Assembly (NCBI GenBank): GCA_035363095.1
Contig: DAOSEK010000017.1
Location: 1 to 22,552, forward strand
Source of the DNA: DAOSEK01 sp035363095
Lineage (GTDB): Archaea > Nanobdellota > Nanobdellia > Woesearchaeales > UBA119
Length of the DNA: 22,552 bases
Direction: 5' to 3'
Shown here: positions 13,203 to 20,206 of the stretch, one piece after another
Numbering within the stretch: the stretch's first letter is position 1
How the letters are laid out: every line of letters starts with the position of its first letter
Program-made: the position numbers and the translations under genes
The notes under the pieces: generated by a model
Seen by the model: the letters and a program-made list of their open reading frames with translations, nothing else
The model's database searches: none
What the model was told of the DNA's origin: nothing

Positions 13203-13470
13203 TATAGAAAAGGATACCTCGTGTTTAAACACAAGGACTTGGTACGCTTTTTTGTAATCTACAACCTCGCTTGAACGTAGCGTATGCTTTTATATTACCA
13301 ACATGCCTTGCCATTTAGGGTGAGCTTGTTGATTTCATGAAATCCAGTTTATTCCCGTACTTTGGACTTTCAAGCCAAACTTTCAAGCCAAAGTAAGAAT
13401 AGACGGATTCATGGGCGAAAAACCTCGACTATTCGCGAGATCCCTCGGCATTTACGCCGAGGTTTTTCAT
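13203..13470 (-). repeat. Dispersed intergenic repeat, copy C (full length, best preserved)
   Basis: Reverse-strand full copy. Read on the minus strand it begins with a perfect hairpin, CCTCGGC-GTAAAT-GCCGAGG, then CTCG-CGAATAGT-CGAG. It has a small internal duplication TTTGGCTTGAAAG, the palindrome GATTTCATGAAATC (13331-13344), CAAGCTCACCC, GTTGGTAATATAAAAGCATACGC, GATTACAAAAAAGCGTACC and the final CCTTGTGTT/AACACGAGG hairpin. No ORF. It lies in the divergent region between the nitroreductase and adk genes. The fewest stem mismatches suggest a young copy. Confidence 0.88.
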
Positions 13471-13646
13471 TTTTCATTCCTATATTTTCATTCCTATATA
13501 ATTAAAATCTAACGAATAGAAAATAATATATAATCAGCATATGGAATCCTATATGGAATCACTAGATGATGAAATAAAACATTATTGAAAAAGTAATAAA
13601 AGTAAATAATATATATTAAACAAAAAAAAACGCAAAAGGTGTAAAA

Positions 13647-14282
13647 ATGAATATTTTATTAATAGGCCCTCAGGGCTGTGGAAAAGGAACTCAAGCTTCA
13701 TTGCTTGCAAACCATTTAGATATACCTCATATATCTACAGGAGACATATTTAGAAAGAACATTGCATTAAATACTGATTTGGGAAAGATTGTTAATAATC
13801 TTGTCAAAAACGGTGAATTAGTTCCAGATGATATAGTAATAGAAGCTGTAAAAAGTTATCTAAAAAACGAACAAATGTTTGAATTTGGTTTTATCATGGA
13901 TGGGTTTCCAAGAACAATCTATCAAGCAGAAAAATTTGAAGAATTCTCTGATTTTGATTTGGTGATATTAATTGATGTATCTGATGAGGTAGTCATCAAA
14001 AGAATTGTATCAAGAAAAACCTGTCCAAACTGCTCAAAAGTATATAATATACTAACAAATCCGCCTAAAATAAAAGATAGATGTGATGTGTGTGGGCAGG
14101 TACTAACAATAAGAGCAGATGACAACAAAGAGTCAATCCAAAAAAGATTAGAATCCTATCATCTTCAAACCAAGCCTTTAATTGATTATTACAAAAAAAA
14201 AGGAATCTTAAGAGTTGTAGATGGTGAAAATTCAGCTGAAAAAGTATTTGAGCAGATTAAGGAAAACTTGGTCTTTGGTTAA
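13647..14282 (+). CDS. adk: Adenylate kinase with zinc-binding LID domain
   Basis: 211 residues. P-loop GPQGCGKGT (7-15), STGDIFR (AMP site), MDGFPRT (84-90) and a LID with four cysteines at 126, 129, 146 and 149 (CPNC...CDVC) that hold a zinc ion. It converts AMP plus ATP to two ADP in the cytoplasm. This is the bacterial/eukaryotic long-LID type rather than the AdkA type of many Euryarchaeota and Crenarchaeota, suggesting an old bacterial acquisition, as often seen in DPANN genomes (inference). AAAGGTG lies 5 nt before the ATG. Its last 26 bases overlap the end of the convergent truD gene. Confidence 0.96.
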   Translation: MNILLIGPQGCGKGTQASLLANHLDIPHISTGDIFRKNIALNTDLGKIVNNLVKNGELVPDDIVIEAVKSYLKNEQMFEFGFIMDGFPRTIYQAEKFEEFSDFDLVILIDVSDEVVIKRIVSRKTCPNCSKVYNILTNPPKIKDRCDVCGQVLTIRADDNKESIQKRLESYHLQTKPLIDYYKKKGILRVVDGENSAEKVFEQIKENLVFG

Positions 14283-15612
14283 ACAAGCCAGCAATCACAA
14301 TTGTCGCATAACTTCCTTTACCAAGTATAAATCTAACCTCACATACATTCTCTTTAGAAATTGGATCATAATCCCCCTTATCTTTCAGATTGGGATTTTC
14401 AGATTTAACTTTATCTTTGAAATCTAAATTATCTATTATTCTATTATTATATTCACTTTTACAATCACACTCATAAGCCTTAACACTAAAATTCTTTACT
14501 TTAATTAAAAAATCTCTTTTTTGAGATTCTGCAGACAAGCTAGGAATTTGCCTAATAATAAAATCCCTAGAGCTGATTCCCTCCTTAGCCATCTCTTCTG
14601 AAACATATTTGTTGATTTTACCTTTATTCTCAAAACCAAATCCCGCTAAACTCACCTTAACATTATTAATCTTATCATTACAGTAAACATCTGATTTTGC
14701 ATACCCTTGATTTGATAAACAAGCACATTCTTTAGATGTTTCTTCTTCATAATTATTTTTAATAGGAAATGCAAGTTCTCCAAAAGGATACTCCAATATA
14801 AAACAACTAAAATTATCTTTAACAAATGAAGAAATTGCTCTATTAAATATAAAACTTTGATATGCATGAACATACATCATCGCATGCTTTGGATTAAGTT
14901 TTTTTATAAACTCAATTCCAGACATCGTTAACAGTCTTGGATTTATTTTTTCTTTCATCTGTTCTTTAATCAATTCCTTAGCCTCCTCATATCTTGACAA
15001 GATTATCATCTTACCAATCAAGTGATTATTGCACATTATTCCAAACCTTTGAGAGTCAAAATAGTTTGGAAACCAAAAAACATTTTTACAAACACCTTTC
15101 GAATAATTTTTATTGCAATTGTTGTTATCATTATCACTATTGCTATCATTATTATTGTTATTATTATCACTTAGTTCATTTTCTCTTCTAAACTGAAAAT
15201 ACTTCTCATCAGAAATATTTCTTACCCTTATTATAAACTCATTTCCTAAATGCTCTCCTAAAGAAATGGGTCTATCACAAAATCCTACTCTTTTCACTTC
15301 AATATAATCCCCTTTTTCTCCAAAACTAAATCGCTTGTCATACACATTTCCTAAAACAGAACAATACTGCACACTAATAGCGTTTTTATCCTTTGTCCCG
15401 GAGTAAGAAAAAGCCCTTTCTTTTATTTTGTAAGCTTTAGATAAAGTATTAATTGCTGAAAGCATATCTACTCCTCTTTTTTTCAAAGTAAAAATACAAA
15501 ACCTTCCTGATTGATTTGATTTAAACTCCTTTTTTCTTGAACTTGCTATCCTTTCAATTACAACAAAATCCTCAGGATACTTTTTTATTATAATTCCTTT
15601 ATTTTTATCCAT
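14257..15612 (-). CDS. truD: tRNA pseudouridine synthase TruD (TruD/Pus7 family)
   Basis: 451 residues. Characteristic motifs are FSYSGTKDKNAISVQ with the catalytic Asp (residue 75 from this start), GEHLGNEFIIRVRN, NYFDSQRFG and HAYQSFIFNRAIS. The family isomerises uridine 13 in the D-loop of certain tRNAs, in archaea also other sites. The frame opens at a GTG at 15621, but AAGTGA placed 5 nt before the ATG at 15612 marks that ATG as the start. Residues about 148-170 are an unusual Asn/Asp/Ser-rich insert encoded by a near-trinucleotide repeat (15103-15171), just before NYFDSQRFG. The 3' end overlaps adk by 26 bases. Confidence 0.95.
   Translation of the reverse strand: MDKNKGIIIKKYPEDFVVIERIASSRKKEFKSNQSGRFCIFTLKKRGVDMLSAINTLSKAYKIKERAFSYSGTKDKNAISVQYCSVLGNVYDKRFSFGEKGDYIEVKRVGFCDRPISLGEHLGNEFIIRVRNISDEKYFQFRRENELSDNNNNNNDSNSDNDNNNCNKNYSKGVCKNVFWFPNYFDSQRFGIMCNNHLIGKMIILSRYEEAKELIKEQMKEKINPRLLTMSGIEFIKKLNPKHAMMYVHAYQSFIFNRAISSFVKDNFSCFILEYPFGELAFPIKNNYEEETSKECACLSNQGYAKSDVYCNDKINNVKVSLAGFGFENKGKINKYVSEEMAKEGISSRDFIIRQIPSLSAESQKRDFLIKVKNFSVKAYECDCKSEYNNRIIDNLDFKDKVKSENPNLKDKGDYDPISKENVCEVRFILGKGSYATIVIAGLFNQRPSFP
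15103..15171 (-). repeat. Asn/Asp-rich low-complexity insert in truD
   Basis: Imperfect trinucleotide tract of AAT/AAC/GAT/AGT codons giving SDNNNNNNDSNSDNDNNN. Not part of the conserved TruD fold; probably a surface loop expanded by replication slippage. Confidence 0.7.
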
Positions 15613-15654
15613 AAAAATCACTTATTAAATCGCTTATTTAATAATACACTAAAA

Positions 15655-15796
15655 ATGAAAAACCTTGGCATGAATTTCGAGGAATCTCGCAAATACTCGA
15701 GGTTAATCCTTGCATAAATCCGTCTATTCAAACTTTTTGTCTCAAGAATAAACCTCAAGACTAAAGTGTGCAAATGAACTGGATTTCATGAAATCA
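15655..15796 (+). repeat. Dispersed intergenic repeat, copy D (5' module only)
   Basis: ATGAAAAACC start with a wobble-paired CCTTGGC/TTCGAGG hairpin, CTCGCAAATACTCGAGGTTAATCC, AATCCGTCTATTC, CTAAAGTGTGCAAATGAACTG and the perfect palindrome GATTTCATGAAATC (15782-15795). It ends there; the 3' module is absent. It lies in the divergent region between truD and tuf. Confidence 0.85.
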
Positions 15797-15814
15797 AAAA
15801 TCTATACATTTATA

Positions 15815-16015
15815 CATTGGTTTTTCATTGTTGTTAATAGTCATTGTTATTAATAATTTGTGATTTTTTTTTCTTTTCCTTATTTGTCATGATTACCACT
15901 ATTACCATTATAATCTCCTTATTATTAACATATACTTAAGATGTCATTAGTATTTGTATTAGTATTACTTGTATTAACCATCATCATCGTCATCATCATT
16001 ATTGTTACAATTAAT
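15815..16015. repeat. Low-complexity trinucleotide-like tract upstream of tuf
   Basis: Imperfect TTA/ATT/CAT repeats (for example CATCATCATCGTCATCATCA near 15978) between repeat copy D and the tuf promoter. No ORF. The style is the same as the truD insert 700 bases away. Confidence 0.6.
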
Positions 16016-16049
16016 TTTTACCACAGTTTTTCTCCTTTAGTTTAAACGA

Positions 16050-16062
16050 AAACTTTTTAAAT
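16050..16062 (+). promoter_or_regulatory. TATA box of the tuf-rpsJ operon
   Basis: A purine-rich BRE-like CGAAAA runs into CTTTTTAAAT. Transcription should start near 16080, leaving a leader of about 30 nt that carries GGAGGT at 16099-16104. Confidence 0.5.
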
Positions 16063-16111
16063 TGGGATAAAATTCCTGTATTGTGCTGAAATATTTTTGG
16101 AGGTTATGAAT

Positions 16112-17392
16112 ATGGCAAAAGAAAAAGAGCATATTAATTTAGTATTTATCGGACACGTTGATCACGGTAAATCAACAACTGTAGGAAGGTTATTGTTTGA
16201 CTCAGGTAATGTCGATGAGCAAGCAATGAGAAGGCTAAAAGATGAAGCCGAAAGGCTTGGTAAGTCAGGGTTTGAATTTGCTTACGTTATGGACAACCTA
16301 AAAGAAGAAAGAGAAAGAGGAGTCACAATCGACCTTGCGCACAAGAAATTCGAGACACCAAAGTATTACTTTACAATAATCGATGCGCCAGGGCACAGAG
16401 ATTTTGTCAAGAACATGATTACTGGTGCTTCCCAAGCGGATGCCGCTGTTTTAGTTGTTGCAGCAAACGATGGTGTTAATGCACAAACAAAAGAGCATGT
16501 ATTCTTATCAAGAACCTTAGGAGTAGGTCAGATGATAATTGCAGTTAATAAGATGGATATGAAAGAATACTCTGAAACAAGGTTTAATGAAGTAAAGGAG
16601 GAAGTTACAAAACTTCTAAAGAGTGTAGGTTATAAGCCTGATCAGATTCCTTTCGTTCCAATAGCTTCATTAAAAGGGGATAATGTTGTTAAAAAATCAG
16701 ATAAGATGTCTTGGTATACAGGAAAGACCTTAATTGAGACTCTTGATGATATAAAGGTTCCAGACAAACCAACCACATTACCTTTAAGACTACCAATCCA
16801 AGATGTATATAACATTACAGGAATCGGGGTAGTTCCGGTAGGAAGAGTTGAAACTGGAATACTTAAGGTTGGAGACAAAGTAATCGCAATGCCTGGTAGA
16901 GAAGGTAAAGGTGTTGAAGGAGAACTAAAATCCATTGAGATGCATCACGAGCAATTAAAAGAAGCTGGACCAGGAGATAATATTGGTTTTAACGTTAGGG
17001 GATTTGGTAAAAAGGATATTGCAAGAGGAGATGTAATAGGTCCTGCGTCAAATCCACCAAATGTGGCAAAAAGATTCACTGCCCAGATTGTAGTTTTAAA
17101 CCATCCTTCAGTAATTACTGCAGGTTACACTCCGGTTTTCCACATACACACTTCACAAGACCCAGGAAGAATAATTGAGATTAAAAAGAAATTAAATCCT
17201 GCAACTGGCGAAGTTTTACAGGAAAATCCTGATTTTATTAAAAACGGGGATGCAGCTATTGTGGTAATCGAGCCTATAAAACCACTAGTAATCGAGAAAT
17301 TTGCAGAAATTCCTCAATTGTCAAGGTTTGCAGTAAGAGACTCTGGTTCAACCGTAGCAGCAGGAATGTGTATCGATCACGAAAAACAATAA
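16112..17392 (+). CDS. tuf: Translation elongation factor 1-alpha (aEF1A)
   Basis: 426 residues from MAKEKEHINL. GTPase motifs: G1 GHVDHGKST (14-22), G2 region RERGVTID with its Thr, G3 DAPGH (91-95) and G4 NKMD (146-149). Domain 2 carries the archaeal/eukaryotic TGIGVVPVGRVETG and domain 3 FAEIPQLSRFAVRDSGSTVAAGM. It delivers aminoacyl-tRNA to the ribosomal A site. The frame begins at a TTG at 16097, but GGAGGT at 16099-16104 is the ribosome binding site and lies 7 nt before the ATG at 16112; the ATG at 16106 is too close. rpsJ follows after 39 bases, the usual archaeal tuf-rpsJ order. Confidence 0.97.
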   Translation: MAKEKEHINLVFIGHVDHGKSTTVGRLLFDSGNVDEQAMRRLKDEAERLGKSGFEFAYVMDNLKEERERGVTIDLAHKKFETPKYYFTIIDAPGHRDFVKNMITGASQADAAVLVVAANDGVNAQTKEHVFLSRTLGVGQMIIAVNKMDMKEYSETRFNEVKEEVTKLLKSVGYKPDQIPFVPIASLKGDNVVKKSDKMSWYTGKTLIETLDDIKVPDKPTTLPLRLPIQDVYNITGIGVVPVGRVETGILKVGDKVIAMPGREGKGVEGELKSIEMHHEQLKEAGPGDNIGFNVRGFGKKDIARGDVIGPASNPPNVAKRFTAQIVVLNHPSVITAGYTPVFHIHTSQDPGRIIEIKKKLNPATGEVLQENPDFIKNGDAAIVVIEPIKPLVIEKFAEIPQLSRFAVRDSGSTVAAGMCIDHEKQ

Positions 17393-17431
17393 ACTTTTTG
17401 TTTTTTTTTAATATTTTTAAAGGGGATAAAT

Positions 17432-17740
17432 ATGCCAAAAGCAAGAATCAAACTAGCAAGCACAGATATTGCAAAGATAAATCAAGTTTGCGATTACATA
17501 AAAGACATAGTGCAAAAGACAGGTGTTGAGATGAAAGGGCCTATTCCACTCCCTACTAAACGATTGAAGTTAACCACAAGAAAAGGTCCAAGTGGAGAAG
17601 GAACAGCTACTTGGGAAAGATATGAGATGAGAATTCATAAAAGGCTTATTGATTTAGGTCTTGATGAAAGAGCCTTAAGACTTGTTATGAGGGTTCCAAT
17701 CCCAGAAGGTCTAAATATCGAAATCGAGATGATCGATTAA
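17432..17740 (+). CDS. rpsJ: 30S ribosomal protein uS10
   Basis: 102 residues, the normal archaeal S10 length. PKARIKLASTD at the start, GPIPLPTKRLKLTTRKGPSG in the long loop that reaches into the 30S head, then ERYEMRIHKRLIDL. It helps assemble the 30S head. AAGGGGAT lies about 5 nt before the ATG. A T-rich run (17394-17419) separates it from tuf and could let part of the transcripts stop after tuf, but the arrangement is otherwise an operon. Confidence 0.97.
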   Translation: MPKARIKLASTDIAKINQVCDYIKDIVQKTGVEMKGPIPLPTKRLKLTTRKGPSGEGTATWERYEMRIHKRLIDLGLDERALRLVMRVPIPEGLNIEIEMID

Positions 17741-18180
17741 ATTTCTTCATATCTTTTTAGAGATTTTATCCTAAAGTTTGTTGTTATTTCTTTTTTTATA
17801 TATTTTATAAGTGTAAAGCCATCCACTAACTAAATTTAAATCGATTCTTCTACCAAATCCCTTTGCATGTTGCCTATTTGTTTATCAATAACTTTTTTCT
17901 AGTTAATCTAGTATGGACTATAGTATAAAAAATTTACAACCAAAATAATTCTAATTAGCATTTCATATTTCTTTCTTTAAATATTCTTATACTTTAGAAT
18001 CTTATAATGTAGAAGGTATACTATCTTCGAAGCAATTCTTTTTTTTATTTAGGAACTTTTTTTTTTAAAAGTTTATTCAAAAGCCAAAACCATATATACA
18101 TAATTTTTTAAATTCAAAGATTTCTTCCCTGCCTAAGCCCTTGTTGTTTTTCATTATTTTGCTTTCGCTCGCATTATCAT
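17741..18180. other. AT-rich region before the hairpin array
   Basis: 440 bases downstream of rpsJ with no convincing ORF or RNA gene. T-rich tracts after rpsJ may terminate the operon. The last ~40 bases (TTTTTCATTATTTTGCTTTC... to 18180) resemble the promoter-like spacer that precedes each hairpin unit downstream. Confidence 0.5.
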
Positions 18181-18183
18181 GTC

Positions 18184-18228
18184 GACGTCGCATACGAAGA
18201 CTCCCGTTGGTCGTCTTGTCGCGACGTC
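18184..18228 (+). ncRNA. Candidate hairpin RNA, unit 1
   Basis: GACGTCGC pairs perfectly with GCGACGTC 45 nt later; AAGAC/GTCTT form an inner helix. GC-rich in an AT-rich region, as structured RNAs are. Expression is inferred from the promoter-like spacer. Confidence 0.4.
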
Positions 18229-18287
18229 TTTAGACGCAAAAACTATGAATGTTTTTGTTTATTTTGCTTGTATTGGATTATTATGCC

Positions 18288-18332
18288 GACGTCGCATACG
18301 AAGACTCCCGTTGGTCGTCTTGTCGCGACGTC
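18288..18332 (+). ncRNA. Candidate hairpin RNA, unit 2
   Basis: Hairpin identical to unit 1 over 45 nt although the spacer in front of unit 3 has diverged, so the hairpin is better conserved than its surroundings. Confidence 0.42.
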
Positions 18333-18391
18333 GTTAGACTAGAAGGCTATGTTTTGTACTGATTAACTTGTTTGGTTAGCATTATTATGCC

Positions 18392-18436
18392 GACGTCGCA
18401 TACGAAGACTCCCGCTGGTCGTCTTGTCGCGACGTC
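18392..18436 (+). ncRNA. Candidate hairpin RNA, unit 3
   Basis: Same 45-nt hairpin with a single T-to-C change in the apical loop region (CCCGCTGG), leaving both helices intact. Confidence 0.42.
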
Positions 18437-18492
18437 TTACAACGCAAAAGCCATGCTTATTTTTGTTTATTTTGCTTGTGTTGGATTATTAT

Positions 18493-18575
18493 GCCGACGT
18501 CGCATAATCCGGCATTGCGCTCGGCTCGAAACCGAGTGGCCTTTGGCCTTGGGGGTTCAAATCCCTCCGTCGGCG
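18493..18575 (+). tRNA. tRNA-Ser(CGA)
   Basis: 83 nt. Acceptor GCCGACG/CGTCGGC (7 bp), three-pair D stem, anticodon arm CTCGG-CTCGAAA-CCGAG with anticodon CGA (reads UCG), long variable arm GGCC-TTT-GGCC as in class II tRNAs, T arm around GTTCAAAT. Discriminator G; no encoded CCA. TTTATTTTGC at 18466-18475 sits at TATA distance. Its first 14 nt are copied in the three upstream units. Confidence 0.95.
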
Positions 18576-18579
18576 TTTA

Positions 18580-18653
18580 GTCCCCTTAGTCTAGCTTGGA
18601 TAGGACGCGAGCTTGCGGAGCTTGAAACCTGGGTTCAAATCCCAGAGGGGACG
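18580..18653 (+). tRNA. tRNA-Arg(GCG)
   Basis: 74 nt, 4 bases after tRNA-Ser, so probably co-transcribed. Acceptor GTCCCCT/AGGGGAC, anticodon arm CGAGC-TTGCGGA-GCTTG with anticodon GCG (reads CGC), T arm CTGGG-TTCAAAT-CCCAG, discriminator G. Confidence 0.93.
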
Positions 18654-18778
18654 CTTTAAAATCATAGAGAAAAATATTTAAATCAAAGCACTCGCCAAGA
18701 TTAGAAAGGAAGACTCTGAAAAATCTAATTAGAAATTTTGGAGATTATATCAAAATTTAGATAACATTTGCAAGCCTT

Positions 18779-18851
18779 GCCTCTGTAGCACAGCGGCTAA
18801 TGCACCTGACTTGTAATCAGGAGATCGGGGGTTCAAATCCCCCCAGAGGCT
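18779..18851 (+). tRNA. tRNA-Thr(TGT)
   Basis: 73 nt. Acceptor GCCTCTG/CAGAGGC, anticodon arm CCTGA-CTTGTAA-TCAGG with anticodon TGT (reads ACA), T arm with GTTCAAAT, no encoded CCA. It lies 125 bases after tRNA-Arg with its own TATA-like TTATAT at 18745-18750. Confidence 0.95.
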
Positions 18852-18857
18852 TTTTTT
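18851..18857 (+). terminator. T7 terminator of tRNA-Thr
   Basis: Seven T directly at the tRNA 3' end, the usual archaeal stop signal for small RNA genes. Confidence 0.6.
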
Positions 18858-19030
18858 CGATTTTGTGAGTTGGTCTTTCGCATACCTTGGTATTAAAATC
18901 AGATGTAATAAATGAAGTATTTGCGGTAGAATAATCTTAAGTTTTCAATTTTTCATTGTAATAATTTATATATTATCAAAGAAAATTGTTTAACTATCTC
19001 TTTATCTCTTAGAAATTTTTGGTTTTGCTT

Positions 19031-20029
19031 TTAATTTGTAACGTATTTACTCGCTTCATTAAATATATCTTTTCTAATTTCTTGAAGGTCATGATTAAGT
19101 TTCTCTTCTAATTCTTGAGAAGTTAAATTTAAGTAATAATCTTTTGGTTTTTTTAAGATCCTACTAGTAATCTCCCTTGTAACCATTTGTGTGTAAGTGC
19201 TACAAGCGTTAAGATTATTATCCCATCTGTCATGGCCTACTCTAAAAACTCTTATCTCTTCATCAGTTATATTGTAATCTCTAAGCATTTCTTTAATGAT
19301 TCCTTTGGCTTTTGAAAGACTGTTAGGTTCTGCATTTAAATAGAATATCAAACACTCATTTCCTGAGAGATAAGACCCTGGACTATCGTAGTTGCCTGTA
19401 GCCTTTTTATCTTCAAAAAATTCTTTCATCATTTTAAAAGTATGACCAATTTCTTGTTTTGAAAATTCCCTTGCAATCTTTTCTACTATCGAAAAATACT
19501 CTTTGTTAAAATTTTGATCATTTAAGAAGCGTTTTGGATCAATCTTTAAATAAATCTTAGTTGCAAAACCAACATCTTTTTCAGAGTCAAAACAATAATA
19601 TTTACTTGAATTCCAATTACTATCCCAAAAATATCTCCAGACTTCATCTCCTTTAGATGTAGTAAATCCAGAATTTTCTAAAGATTTGGTTAATTCATCT
19701 AATCCTTTCTTATAAAATTCATTTGTTTTTCTAAGCTCATTTTTGATTTGGTTATTCTTTGTTTTGTCTGAAGTTGTTATAATATCTGATTCAGACAGGC
19801 AATCTAAGCGGATGTACCTTTCAATCATATGCCTTATTGATTTCTCTTGCTCTAAACGTTCTGATTCTAAACAATTTGATTTTAAATTATCGTACTTTTC
19901 TATTTCCAATGAAAAATTTTTTAAAAAAGAATCAAAAAGTAAGAACTCATAACCTCTTTCCAACAGACTCTCTTTCTTTACCATCTTATATCTCAAATCA
20001 TAATGTGAATTAAAAATCTTCTTAAACAC
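19031..20029 (-). CDS. Uncharacterised 332-residue protein (possible HopA1-like domain)
   Basis: Soluble charged protein with no signal peptide or membrane segment. The N-terminal ~120 residues look helical and coiled-coil-like (rich in Glu, Lys, Leu). The middle holds KIYLKIDPKRF (about 155-170), HTFKMMKEFF, and YLSGNECLIFYLN followed by SLSKAKGIIKEML. The order 'basic beta strand, helix, HTFK, then a beta strand ending in hydrophobic-YLN' resembles HopA1-family domains seen in type III effectors and some bacterial peptide-modification clusters. This is a tentative recollection of pattern, not an assignment. The start is a GTG without ribosome binding site; an ATG at 19984 is an alternative. 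It stands alone between the tRNAs and the HD gene. Confidence 0.75.
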   Translation of the reverse strand: MFKKIFNSHYDLRYKMVKKESLLERGYEFLLFDSFLKNFSLEIEKYDNLKSNCLESERLEQEKSIRHMIERYIRLDCLSESDIITTSDKTKNNQIKNELRKTNEFYKKGLDELTKSLENSGFTTSKGDEVWRYFWDSNWNSSKYYCFDSEKDVGFATKIYLKIDPKRFLNDQNFNKEYFSIVEKIAREFSKQEIGHTFKMMKEFFEDKKATGNYDSPGSYLSGNECLIFYLNAEPNSLSKAKGIIKEMLRDYNITDEEIRVFRVGHDRWDNNLNACSTYTQMVTREITSRILKKPKDYYLNLTSQELEEKLNHDLQEIRKDIFNEASKYVTN

Positions 20030-20206
20030 AATATTGCTATTATGCTTTTTTTACTTATTTATATTTGAATAACACAATTCTTTTAAGAGATTTATTCTCA
20101 AAATTCTAAAAAAATCCTTCTCAAAACAATTAAAATATACTTATTTAGACTAGAAAACTTCTTTTTTTTAACTTATGCCATAATCAACTAAATCTTAAAA
20201 TCACAA

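Larger units (their letters stand above)
18181..18492 (+). repeat. Tandem array of three 104-bp units upstream of tRNA-Ser
   Basis: Units start at 18181, 18285 and 18389, exactly 104 bp apart, and the tRNA-Ser gene begins exactly one period later at 18493. Each unit has GCCGACGTCGCATA (GTCGACG... in the first), a GC-rich hairpin, then an AT-rich spacer ending ATTATTATGCC; the first and third spacers share TTTGTTTATTTTGCTTGT. The final spacer serves as the tRNA promoter. Every unit thus looks like tRNA promoter plus tRNA 5' end, with the tRNA body replaced by a hairpin. Confidence 0.9.

Noticed and set aside
18181..18492. CRISPR array
   Set aside because: The period is 104 bp with only three units, the spacers resemble each other, and the repeats share sequence with the adjacent tRNA-Ser. 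No cas genes are present.
18372..18659. 95-residue plus-strand ORF over the tRNA cluster
   Set aside because: It runs through a hairpin unit, tRNA-Ser and tRNA-Arg; its apparent coding is a by-product of GC-rich RNA genes.
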